50,238 nucleotides of DNA from positions 1 to 50,238 of the forward strand of contig JACPMA010000013.1 of assembly GCA_016186205.1 (NCBI GenBank), read 5' to 3'. The notes below the pieces were generated by a model, which saw only the letters and a program-made list of their open reading frames with translations, had not been told where the DNA came from and searched no databases. The number at the start of each line of letters is the position of its first letter. Positions within the stretch are counted from its first letter, which is position 1. Shown here piece after piece: positions 34,967 to 41,783 of this stretch. The position numbers and the translations under genes were made by a program. This DNA comes from Candidatus Peregrinibacteria bacterium. GTDB lineage: Bacteria > Patescibacteriota > Gracilibacteria > UBA1369 > UM-FILTER-53-11.

Positions 34967-35899
34967 ATGTGCCTCATTTGGAATTATTACACACAAAATC
35001 TTGAGATGCCGCGTTTCGTGTGGATGGGCGGACGCGGACTTGGCGCTGAAGCTCCTGCAGAGGACGATTGGGATGAACCGGATTTAGATAGTGCCTATGA
35101 CAAAGAAAGAAAAGCTGGCAAAGGTCGTAGTAAACCTCCTTTCCAATTACCAAACGCTCCAACGCCTGGACCTGGCCCAGGCCCTGAAAAACCAAAAACA
35201 ATAGACCCGGGGCCGGTTGTTATTAATCCGAAAACCGGCAAACCAATGGAAAAACTGGAAGACCGTTTTCCGCGACTGCTAGCGGTTGTTCAAAAATTAT
35301 ATGAAATAGGAAATGAAGAATTTTGGAACCAAAATTTAGGAGCAATTGCAGGCAAGTACGCTGCTGATTACATTAAAGTGGCGGAAAAAATGCCGGAAGC
35401 CATGCTCTATAAAGCCATCACGGAAAATTGGACGCAGGAAACGCTTTACGAAAAATATAGGCAAGCCATGGGCGATCTTTACACAAAGGCGGCGAGCAGA
35501 CCGCTGCTTAAAGAGGCGTGGGGGCAGACAAAACGCGCATGGCATTGGGCTACGGAATCGGAAAATCCAGGCGCACCGGGAATGAATATGGCGATTGAAG
35601 GAAAACGCAAAATCAGTCTTCGGGAAAAACCAAAAGTTCTTGCAAAGATGATGCAACTCGAAAATGAACTCATCAACGGCGATGACGTGTGTTTAGAATG
35701 GAATGGAAAGTGCAAGGATTGGGAGGACGATGACGATCTTGATGAAGATCGACTTGAATTTATACGCGAAGAAATGGTTGCATTTTACAGAGAGTGGTTT
35801 TTGAATAAAGCAATTGTGGAAGATAAAACAACGAATGAATTATTGTGGGCTTATGCGAAGGCGCTTGGTGATTTTGGGAAGAGTTGCGAAATTCCATAA
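34967..35899 (+). CDS. Orphan protein with Pro-rich linker (cluster gene 4)
   Basis: A 310-residue protein I cannot place. The N-terminus is short and acidic (EDDWDEPDLDS), then a Pro/Gly-rich linker near 60-93 (NAPTPGPGPGPEKPK), then a helical C-terminal domain (95-310) with Asp-rich WEDDDDLDEDR near 252. ATG 35006 (MPRFVWMGGRG) could be the actual start, since the first 13 residues look unrelated. It is the last gene of the orphan run; the next promoter follows 29 nt past its stop. Confidence 0.65.
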   Translation: MCLIWNYYTQNLEMPRFVWMGGRGLGAEAPAEDDWDEPDLDSAYDKERKAGKGRSKPPFQLPNAPTPGPGPGPEKPKTIDPGPVVINPKTGKPMEKLEDRFPRLLAVVQKLYEIGNEEFWNQNLGAIAGKYAADYIKVAEKMPEAMLYKAITENWTQETLYEKYRQAMGDLYTKAASRPLLKEAWGQTKRAWHWATESENPGAPGMNMAIEGKRKISLREKPKVLAKMMQLENELINGDDVCLEWNGKCKDWEDDDDLDEDRLEFIREEMVAFYREWFLNKAIVEDKTTNELLWAYAKALGDFGKSCEIP

Positions 35900-35928
35900 A
35901 ATAATCTGTTAAATAAGCCATAAAAGCA

Positions 35929-35956
35929 TTGACAAAATGTCTTATTTTGGTATACT
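35929..35956 (+). promoter_or_regulatory. Strong promoter of the GC-rich cassette
   Basis: TTGACA (35929-35934), a 16-nt spacer, and TATACT (35951-35956) preceded by TGG, an extended -10. It is among the most consensus-like promoters of the window and begins the transcript containing the structured leader. Confidence 0.75.
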
Positions 35957-35997
35957 CGAATGTTTGGTTGTTCCTTGAAAAAGTGCTTGGTATGGGG

Positions 35998-36074
35998 AAA
36001 ACGGTCCGATCTGGGAATCAGATTGGTTAACAGGTTGGACCGTTTTCACTGGCATTTAACGGCGCTTTAGCGCC
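35998..36074 (+). ncRNA. Structured leader of the GC-rich cassette
   Basis: AAAACGGTCC (35998-36007) pairs perfectly with GGACCGTTTT (36037-36046), a 10-bp stem enclosing an ATCTG/CAGAT hairpin (36009-36023). A second hairpin GGCGC-TTTA-GCGCC (36061-36074) follows, just before a strong Shine-Dalgarno (GGGAGAGGA near 36078-36086). It could be a regulatory leader; the stem is followed by only four T residues, so a terminator is less likely. Function is unknown. Confidence 0.55.
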
Positions 36075-36089
36075 AAAGGGAGAGGAAAC

Positions 36090-36755
36090 ATGAACCGTGA
36101 CACCCTGTTCGGCAACATCTTGGTGGCTTGCATGGCCACCACGCTCTTCGCTGCCACGGGGTGCAGCGGAAGCGGAAACAATTCCAACCCCCAGTCGTCC
36201 TGGCTCCAGGACGACGACCTTCCCGACTCCACCCCGGTGGGAAAGAAGGCGCAGCCTGGTCTGTTTGACAGGCTGACCGGAGCGGCAGGTGGCGCGGCAG
36301 CGTCCGGCGCGGCCGGGAAACTGATCGGCGGCTGGATGTTCTGGCCGACGCTGATCTGCCTGGTGGCGGGCGGCGTGCTGCTCGGCTTCCGCATCTGGGG
36401 GGTCGGCGCGGTGGTGGCTGGAATCGGGCTCGTGCTCGCTGTCCTGCAATGGGGAGTCGGGTTTGGCTTCAAGTGGTACACGGCTCTGGTGGCGGTGTGG
36501 ATTATCCTGTGGGCGGTGTCGCTTATGACGCCGTTCAAGTGGGATAACATCATCGTCTACGCAGGGTCGGCCATCTGGCTCCTCCTGGCCGCCATTGGCC
36601 AGGTCGGCGCCGGGCTGCCGGGACTCACCTGGGGGCTGTTGCAAGCCCTTCTGGTGTTCTCGGTGGCACCCGCCCTCTGGCGGGCGCCAAACCCGATCGG
36701 AGCCCGGTGGCTGGTCATGATCCCCCTGTGGATCCTGCTCCTGCTCACCCACTAG
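36090..36755 (+). CDS. GC-rich cassette lipoprotein / polytopic membrane protein
   Basis: A 221-residue protein of unknown function. It starts with a lipoprotein-like signal whose Cys25 (LFAATGC) begins a Ser/Gly/Asn-rich segment, then five or six hydrophobic helices from about residue 80 to the end (ICLVAGGVLLGF, VVAGIGLVLAVLQWG, YTALVAVWIILWAV, ending LVMIPLWILLLLTH). The region is about 63-70% GC in two 60-nt samples I counted, far above the flanking genes, with many CTG/GCC-type codons, and it has a good Shine-Dalgarno that most neighbours lack. Those facts suggest acquisition. No family match is visible; holin- or transporter-like roles are guesses. Confidence 0.7.
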   Translation: MNRDTLFGNILVACMATTLFAATGCSGSGNNSNPQSSWLQDDDLPDSTPVGKKAQPGLFDRLTGAAGGAAASGAAGKLIGGWMFWPTLICLVAGGVLLGFRIWGVGAVVAGIGLVLAVLQWGVGFGFKWYTALVAVWIILWAVSLMTPFKWDNIIVYAGSAIWLLLAAIGQVGAGLPGLTWGLLQALLVFSVAPALWRAPNPIGARWLVMIPLWILLLLTH

Positions 36756-36783
36756 GCGTCCCCCACGCCGCCCCTCCAAGCAC

Positions 36784-36802
36784 TTCGGACGTCCTGTCCG
36801 AA
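36784..36802 (+). terminator. Hairpin after the GC-rich cassette gene
   Basis: TTCGGAC (36784-36790) pairs with GTCCGAA (36796-36802) around a 5-nt loop, 29 nt past the stop codon. It lacks a U-tract, so it is a stabilising hairpin or a weak terminator. Confidence 0.35.
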
Positions 36803-36859
36803 AAGGTGTGATCATTTGCGACTCATTAAGGTCTGCTCTTGGTCCCACAACCGAACTTC

Positions 36860-36933
36860 AAGCGTCTGTAAAACTGATGCGCAACGCATCAGGCTCGATA
36901 CTCTATCGAGAACAGGCGCTTTTCTTTTATTTG
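36860..36933 (+). ncRNA. Three-way-junction RNA followed by a U-rich tract
   Basis: AAGCGTCTGT (36860-36869) pairs with ACAGGCGCTT (36912-36921), nine Watson-Crick pairs plus one G-U. Inside are two perfect hairpins: CTGATGCG/CGCATCAG with a CAA loop (36874-36892) and CTCGATA/TATCGAG with a CTC loop (36894-36910). T-rich sequence (TTTTCTTTTATTT) follows the closing stem. It looks like a structured RNA or a composite terminator for the cassette transcript. I know no family with this layout. Confidence 0.6.
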
Positions 36934-36953
36934 CATTACCTCGCGCGTTACCC

Positions 36954-36982
36954 TTGACAGAACTGGGAATTTTTGCTATATT
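36954..36982 (+). promoter_or_regulatory. Strong promoter of the metallopeptidase gene
   Basis: TTGACA (36954-36959), a 17-nt spacer, and TATATT (36977-36982) preceded by TGC. The start near 36989 leaves about 7 nt before ATG 36996. It also rules out the longer in-frame start at 36816. Confidence 0.75.
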
Positions 36983-36995
36983 CCGTCCCTTATTT

Positions 36996-37844
36996 ATGCC
37001 TTATATAAAACGTTTTATAGCATTTCTTGCGTTTGTAGTGATTACTACTGGGGGCCTTCAAGGAAATTCCATAGGGAATTCAACCAGCCTCCGGGAAGCC
37101 TCAAAAAAATCAACAAGCCTAAAAACCCTTAGAAGCAGCCCAAAGCTTCTTGAAACCTACTATTCCCAAAAACTCGACGAACTCGGGCTCAAACTTCATC
37201 CTGGAACAGAGCATAGAACAGACAGCAAACCGACTATTCAATCAAGCCAGCGGTGCAAATCAATTGTGTATCGCACGCTTTTGCAACTTCCAAAATCCCA
37301 CAGCAATCAACTCACTGACCTCACGCTTTTCTATACAAAAGACGGCCGCCGCGGTTATGGCGGAGCCGGTTCAATCGTTCTGCGATGCTTGAATGTCGCT
37401 GACAACGAACTTGCTTCCGTGCTCATTCATGAAATCGGACATCTTGTTGATGGAGATTTGCTTTTCGGCACGGACGCAAAAACGCCGAGCGGATTTTATG
37501 ATTTTGAAGTTCCGGTGGCAATTGATGACCCGAGTTTAGATTTTTACCGCATAAGCTGGACTTCAGAAAAAACGCGCACTGAAGGCGATACCTTGCTTGA
37601 TTTTGTTTCTGAATATGCTTCGACCGATCCTTTTGAGGATTTTGCAGAGACCTATACATATTATAGGCTTCATGGCGCGGAATTTCGGCAACTTATGGAA
37701 TTCAACAACGCGCTTCAACAAAAATATTCGTTTATGAAAAAGTACGTTTTTGATGGAGAAGAATTTAATCTTGGCGCAACAAAATCGAAGCTTGATCTTT
37801 GGGCGAGGAATTACGATGTAACGGTTCTTCCGTTTCAACTATGA
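36996..37844 (+). CDS. Secreted zinc metallopeptidase (HEIGH motif)
   Basis: A 282-residue exported protein. Residues 1-25 form a signal peptide or anchor (KRFIAFLAFVVITTGG). The zinc signature is HEIGH at 145-149, with the catalytic Glu146, and a downstream EDFAETYTYY near 213-222 supplies the probable third ligand (Glu), the pattern of gluzincin-type enzymes such as the lethal-factor-like group. Substrates and pathway are unknown. I start it at ATG 36996, where a strong promoter sits just upstream; the longer in-frame extension to 36816 would run across the three-way-junction RNA. Mixed composition typical of the genome returns here. Confidence 0.75.
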   Translation: MPYIKRFIAFLAFVVITTGGLQGNSIGNSTSLREASKKSTSLKTLRSSPKLLETYYSQKLDELGLKLHPGTEHRTDSKPTIQSSQRCKSIVYRTLLQLPKSHSNQLTDLTLFYTKDGRRGYGGAGSIVLRCLNVADNELASVLIHEIGHLVDGDLLFGTDAKTPSGFYDFEVPVAIDDPSLDFYRISWTSEKTRTEGDTLLDFVSEYASTDPFEDFAETYTYYRLHGAEFRQLMEFNNALQQKYSFMKKYVFDGEEFNLGATKSKLDLWARNYDVTVLPFQL

Positions 37845-37942
37845 CGGTATGGAGGCCCTGGCGTCTGTATGCGTCCAACCAAATAAGCTTTTTCCGTTTC
37901 ATCCGGAGAGAGCTTTTTGGAGATGAAGGCGGCTCGGCATTA

Positions 37943-37951
37943 TGATATTAT
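37943..37951 (+). promoter_or_regulatory. Extended -10 of the 122-residue orphan gene
   Basis: TGATATTAT at 37943-37951 matches an extended -10; ATG 37958 begins 6 nt later, so the transcript would start at or next to the ATG. No clear -35. Confidence 0.45.
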
Positions 37952-37957
37952 GCAGCC

Positions 37958-38326
37958 ATGTTTTATGACCGCAAACCAGGCAAGGAACTCGATGATACGG
38001 CAGCTTCAGCGGCCGATGATAGGCTTGAAGAAATTTTACGGCGCGTTAAAGCCGCGGGTGCAGAAATAACGCTGGACGAGACCATTCCCTTGCATACCGA
38101 TTTTAATAACGAAATTGTAGAAATCGGCAAGCGGAGAGTGGTCGAATTTAATTTGAATCGCACTGATTTTCAAATCACGCGCGACACAAAAAATATGCGC
38201 GCTTCCGGAAGCGGGCATCGCAAACATCTTGAAGAAGTTGCGCGCCCGATGATCGAAACAAAACTAAAGAAAAAACCCGACACTTCGGATCAGTGGATCG
38301 GGGTGGATATTGAAGATGTGTTTTAG
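37958..38326 (+). CDS. Small hypothetical protein (122 aa)
   Basis: A 122-residue soluble, charged protein of unknown function with no Cys (MFYDRKPGKELDD, then LEEILRRVKAAGAEI and a VEFNLNRTDFQITRDTKN segment). No membrane segments or known motifs. It is flanked by the metallopeptidase upstream and, on the opposite strand, tRNA-His. An extended -10 six bases ahead of the ATG supports expression as a leaderless gene. Confidence 0.55.
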   Translation: MFYDRKPGKELDDTAASAADDRLEEILRRVKAAGAEITLDETIPLHTDFNNEIVEIGKRRVVEFNLNRTDFQITRDTKNMRASGSGHRKHLEEVARPMIETKLKKKPDTSDQWIGVDIEDVF

Positions 38327-38334
38327 ACTTTTTG

Positions 38335-38355
38335 ATAAAACCTGCTTCGCAGGTT
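38335..38355 (-). terminator. Terminator of tRNA-His
   Basis: Read on the minus strand: AACCTGC-GAA-GCAGGTT (38355-38339), then TTTTA. It starts 4 nt after the CCA end of the tRNA. Confidence 0.6.
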
Positions 38356-38358
38356 GTA

Positions 38359-38433
38359 TGGGGTGTCCAGAGGGAATCGAACCCTCATAGCCGCTGCCAC
38401 AGAGCGGAGCTTTACCATTAAGCTATGGACACC
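38359..38433 (-). tRNA. tRNA-His (GTG)
   Basis: The minus strand folds as a cloverleaf: a 7-bp acceptor stem plus an extra 5' G (G-1) that pairs with C73, as expected for tRNA-His. D arm GCTT-AATGGTA-AAGC; anticodon stem CCGCT/AGCGG with loop CTGTGGC, giving anticodon GTG; T arm GAGGG-TTCGATT-CCCTC. The CCA end is encoded. A TATAAT -10 (38453-38448) lies upstream, in the same CAGGTATAAT context as the tRNA-Gln promoter. Confidence 0.95.
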
Positions 38434-38485
38434 ACGCTGATAATTGAATTATACCTGCCAGCGCTGGATGCTGTAAAAGGTGGTT

Positions 38486-39175
38486 TTAACTAAGCTCCTT
38501 TTGATTTTGGATTTGCTCTTGCAGCCGCTTCATCACGGATTTCATGAATAATTCGCAAAAAGCAAAACAGGTATCGTAATTTATATGCGCCATCTCGTTT
38601 TGTGCAAGGTAATCATCTAGCACGTTAGCCGCGCAATCTATAACGACTTGTTTAATTACTCCTTCTTGCGTAAGCGCAGTTTCGAGTATGCGGAACGGAA
38701 CCGCTGAACCGGATTCAAAAATATTCCTTCCCCACTCGTCGATTTCGGCCTTCATTTTTAGCGGCAAAGAACTGTCGGAAAAACGCGCCATCAAAGAAAA
38801 TTCCGTCTTATGTGCATTAGCCGGCTTCTGCGTGCCGGCCTCAAGCTGCTGCATGCCGGCCTGAACCTCTTTTTCCAGCTCTATTCTGATTTCATCATTG
38901 CCTAAAATAATAATGCTTAAAATAAAACTCGCCGGAATGTTTTCCTGCAAAAGTTTTGCGGCAAGCATCAAAATGCCGCTTTTTTGATTCGTCTGTATAA
39001 ATTTGAGCAGAATTTTCGCAAGCCGGTCTTCCTTTTGTTTCTGCTTCTGTTCACCCTTTCTGGCCGCAGCTATAAAAGCCGCATTCTTTTTTACCTGCTC
39101 CTTAAAACGCTCGAAGGCTTTCGGATCATAGGACTCCCCTCCTTCGCTCGGATTAAAAAATTCAAAATCACCCAT
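38486..39175 (-). CDS. Hypothetical protein downstream of rpmA
   Basis: A 229-residue, mostly helical protein without recognised domains (MGDFEFFNPSEGG, KQKQKEDRLAKILLKFIQ, IPASFILSIIILGNDEIRIELEKE). One hydrophobic patch near 82-90 is too short for a membrane helix. Six nucleotides separate it from rpmA, so both are probably co-transcribed. Function is unknown; the link to a ribosomal gene is positional only. Confidence 0.6.
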   Translation of the reverse strand: MGDFEFFNPSEGGESYDPKAFERFKEQVKKNAAFIAAARKGEQKQKQKEDRLAKILLKFIQTNQKSGILMLAAKLLQENIPASFILSIIILGNDEIRIELEKEVQAGMQQLEAGTQKPANAHKTEFSLMARFSDSSLPLKMKAEIDEWGRNIFESGSAVPFRILETALTQEGVIKQVVIDCAANVLDDYLAQNEMAHINYDTCFAFCELFMKSVMKRLQEQIQNQKELS

Positions 39176-39181
39176 TTAGAT

Positions 39182-39454
39182 TTATTTTACACCAACGAAG
39201 ATATTGCGGTGAACTTGTCCGTCAAAACGCGTCCGCTTTTTTTCTTGGAAAAAAACTTGGCCGTCTTTAACGGAGAAAATCGTGAAATCAACGCCCATGC
39301 GGCAGTTGTCGCCCGGGAAAAAATTAGTTCCCTTTTGGCGAACGATAATCGCGCCTGCCTTTGCAAGCTGTCCGGCGAAAAGTTTTATTCCTCGGCGTTT
39401 TGCCTGCGAATCACGGCCATTTCTGGTAGAGCCTCCAGCTTTTTTGTGTGCCAT
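39182..39454 (-). CDS. rpmA: 50S ribosomal protein L27
   Basis: L27 supports the peptidyl-transferase centre through its flexible N-terminus. The 90 residues contain the family signature [20 protein letters not shown], then [19 protein letters not shown] and DGQVFF. The N-terminus begins directly with the conserved AHKKAGG, without the cleaved extension found in Firmicutes. Normally paired with rplU, which is not in this window. A probable promoter (TTGCGC-16-TAATAT at 39492-39465) precedes it. Confidence 0.96.
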   Translation of the reverse strand: MAHKKAGGSTRNGRDSQAKRRGIKLFAGQLAKAGAIIVRQKGTNFFPGDNCRMGVDFTIFSVKDGQVFFQEKKRTRFDGQVHRNIFVGVK

Positions 39455-39464
39455 AGCTCGCCTA

Positions 39465-39492
39465 TATTAATAGGAAATATTGTAACGCGCAA
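39465..39492 (-). promoter_or_regulatory. Putative rpmA promoter
   Basis: On the minus strand TTGCGC (39492-39487), a 16-nt spacer, and TAATAT (39470-39465), ending 10 nt before the rpmA ATG at 39454. Confidence 0.45.
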
Positions 39493-39503
39493 GCAATGGA
39501 AGG

Positions 39504-39532
39504 TTGTCAAATTGATGATTTTCTGGTATAAT
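39504..39532 (+). promoter_or_regulatory. Promoter of the M23 peptidase gene
   Basis: TTGTCA (39504-39509), a 17-nt spacer, and TATAAT (39527-39532) preceded by TGG. A start near 39539 leaves about 7 nt before ATG 39546. Confidence 0.75.
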
Positions 39533-39545
39533 TTACAGATTAAAT

Positions 39546-41021
39546 ATGCATAAAAAAATGCGCAAAATTGCGGTTTCTATCTTCTTGAGCAGCCTCATAG
39601 CTGTCTTATTTCTCCAGATTCAAACGGCTTCTGCAGCCTCTCTTTCTTTAAATAATGAAGAGACGAAAGCAGTCGATATGCTTACGCAGCAAATTAAACA
39701 AAAACTGAAGCGCGGAACTTATTTTCTTCTAGGCGTTGATACTCAATTGAAAAATTCGCGCGAAGAGCTCGTATTGCTTCGAAAAAACATGCGCGCGCTC
39801 AAAAATAAAATTGTTGAATCAAACGCCAAAATCACGGATCTCAATTCGCAACTTGAAAACCTGGACCGTTTTATGGCGCAAAATGAGGAAAAAATCCGCG
39901 CGATCCGGGTGCAAATCGCGGAGCAAGAAAACGCCGCTCTTCTTCTTGCAAGCGACATCCGCGAACAAAAAAAAATTCTTCAAGAGGATATAAAAAATTT
40001 CAGCAATGCGCTTGGGACTTATTATTTTCAAACAAACGCATTTTTCGATGTCAACGAACCGCAGGGAAATCTCCTGGCATTTTTGGCGAGCGACCAAAGC
40101 ACAGGCGAAGTGCTAAAAGAGCAAGGATATCTTTTCTTTCTCCAGCAAGCGACGCAAGATCTTGCATCGCGCATAGAAGAAGAACAAAAAAATCTTGACG
40201 AAAAACAAAACCAACTTGAGCTTAAAAACCAAATCACGAAAGAACTTCAAATACTTTTGAAGAGTGAAAAGCGCATGCTTTCAGAAACGCAGGCATCAAA
40301 AAAACGACTTCTTGAAGAGACAAAAGGCCGCCAAGCCATTTATGAAACTCTCTTAGAACTTTCAAAGAAAGAAGAGGAGCAGGTGGCGCTTCAAATCGAA
40401 CGCTTAAAAGAAAATTATGCGTTTTTCCAGACGAAACTCGATGAGCTCAAAAATAATCCGGCTGCGCGGGAAATTTCTTTCCAAACATTTGATTTGGATC
40501 TTGATGATGCTTCCATTTTGAAAGGCGAAGCGCCTCTCGCATGGCCGGTTTCCCCGAGCTTGGGGCTCACGGCGCTCTTCCGCGATGAAGAATACAAAAA
40601 AGCGCTTGGGATTGCGCATAACGCAATTGATATCCGCCTCACTCAAGGTTCAAAAGTAAAAGCCGCAGCGGACGGCGTTGTAACGAAAGTTGCGGATAAC
40701 GGTTTTGCATACAGCTACATTATTGTTGCGCATCCGGATGGCATTCTCACCCTCTATGGACATGTATCGGAAATGCTTGTGAGCGAAGGAGAAATCGTGC
40801 GGCAAGGACAAACAATCGCTCTTTCTGGCGGCACTCCGGGAACAAAAGGCGCTGGCTGGCTTACCACCGGCGCGCATTTACACTTTGAAGTTTTCAAAAA
40901 TTGGCAACACGTTGACCCGCTTGAATATTTGCCGCTCGAATTTGTTCCTGTTGCGTCGTTGCCGGAAAAATATCTCAAGCGGCTTCAGGGTGAAACCGAA
41001 GAAAAAATACGTCGGAAATAA
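39546..41021 (+). CDS. M23 (LytM/EnvC-type) murein hydrolase or activator
   Basis: A 491-residue exported protein with a signal peptide (1-31, ending TASAA), a long coiled coil (about 35-290), and a C-terminal M23/LytM domain. The first zinc site is HNAID near residue 358, the second HLHFE near 444, so the classical HxxxD and HxH ligands look present and the domain may be active. EnvC-type proteins with this layout split or activate splitting of septal peptidoglycan. It is expressed from its own strong promoter and precedes rsmE by 54 nt. Confidence 0.88.
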   Translation: MHKKMRKIAVSIFLSSLIAVLFLQIQTASAASLSLNNEETKAVDMLTQQIKQKLKRGTYFLLGVDTQLKNSREELVLLRKNMRALKNKIVESNAKITDLNSQLENLDRFMAQNEEKIRAIRVQIAEQENAALLLASDIREQKKILQEDIKNFSNALGTYYFQTNAFFDVNEPQGNLLAFLASDQSTGEVLKEQGYLFFLQQATQDLASRIEEEQKNLDEKQNQLELKNQITKELQILLKSEKRMLSETQASKKRLLEETKGRQAIYETLLELSKKEEEQVALQIERLKENYAFFQTKLDELKNNPAAREISFQTFDLDLDDASILKGEAPLAWPVSPSLGLTALFRDEEYKKALGIAHNAIDIRLTQGSKVKAAADGVVTKVADNGFAYSYIIVAHPDGILTLYGHVSEMLVSEGEIVRQGQTIALSGGTPGTKGAGWLTTGAHLHFEVFKNWQHVDPLEYLPLEFVPVASLPEKYLKRLQGETEEKIRRK

Positions 41022-41075
41022 CAGGAAAACCACTTTACCCTCAACTCTAAACCCTCTACCCTGTATTCAGTACTC

Positions 41076-41783
41076 ATGCAGCATTTTTTTCTCAAACCGG
41101 AAAATTTTCATGGCGAGCAAATCGAAATTACTGAATCGCCAACGCTTCATCAGTTAACGCGTGTACTGCGCATAAAAACCGGAGATGAACTCATGGTTTT
41201 AGATAACAGCGGAGATGAATTTCTTTGTAGAATAGAACAGCTTAATGAAAATAAAACGCGTCTGCGGATTATTGAAAAAAGGAAAAACGCTGCGGAGCCG
41301 GAAATTTTCATCACACTCTATCAATCCCTCCCAAAGAAAATGGAGCTTTTTGAGTGGGTATTGCAGAAAGGAACGGAAATTGGAGTAAGTCGGTTTGTGC
41401 CAATTAAAACCGAGCGTACGCAGCGACACGAATTTTCAAAACGCGACCGCCTTGAAAAAATTCTCAAAGAAGCAGCGGAACAATGCGAACGCGGAAAAAT
41501 TCCGGAACTTATCGGGGCGCAAAAATTCACAGAAGCGCTTGCGAATGCCGATGGACAACAAAAATTCATTCTTCATGGACGCGGCGACCATCCTCTCCTC
41601 TCGAAAGTCATCACAAAACAAACCAGCGTTGATGTTTTCATCGGCCCGGAAGGCGGCTTTACGGAAAGCGAAATTCAGCAAGCCGAAAAGAATGGAGTTA
41701 TTATTTGTTCGCTCGGTCCGCGGATATTACGTACAGAAACTGCAGCCATTGTCGCAACTGGTATAATACTTAGCCATGCGTGA
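41076..41783 (+). CDS. rsmE: 16S rRNA (uracil-1498-N3)-methyltransferase RsmE
   Basis: RsmE methylates U1498 in helix 44 of 16S rRNA with SAM. The 235 residues show an N-terminal PUA-like domain (FLKPENF, HQLTRVLRIKTGDEL) and the SPOUT domain with VLQKGTEIGVSRFVP, FIGPEGGFTESEI and LGPRILRTETAAI, which form the SAM knot. A low-complexity CCCTCTACCCT segment precedes it. The next gene's start codon lies inside its end, so the two are coupled. Confidence 0.95.
   Translation: MQHFFLKPENFHGEQIEITESPTLHQLTRVLRIKTGDELMVLDNSGDEFLCRIEQLNENKTRLRIIEKRKNAAEPEIFITLYQSLPKKMELFEWVLQKGTEIGVSRFVPIKTERTQRHEFSKRDRLEKILKEAAEQCERGKIPELIGAQKFTEALANADGQQKFILHGRGDHPLLSKVITKQTSVDVFIGPEGGFTESEIQQAEKNGVIICSLGPRILRTETAAIVATGIILSHA
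41759..41767 (+). promoter_or_regulatory. Extended -10 of the acyltransferase gene inside rsmE
   Basis: TGGTATAAT (41759-41767) lies inside the last codons of rsmE and ends 8 nt before ATG 41776, giving a leaderless transcript independent of rsmE. Confidence 0.55.

Noticed and set aside
36027-36848. A 273-residue open frame on the minus strand across the GC-rich cassette.
   Set aside because: It is a shadow produced by high GC; its product is Arg/Gly/Pro-rich low complexity, and the plus-strand gene has promoter, ribosome site and signal peptide.
36816-36995. An upstream in-frame extension of the metallopeptidase.
   Set aside because: It crosses the three-way-junction RNA and lies upstream of the gene's promoter.
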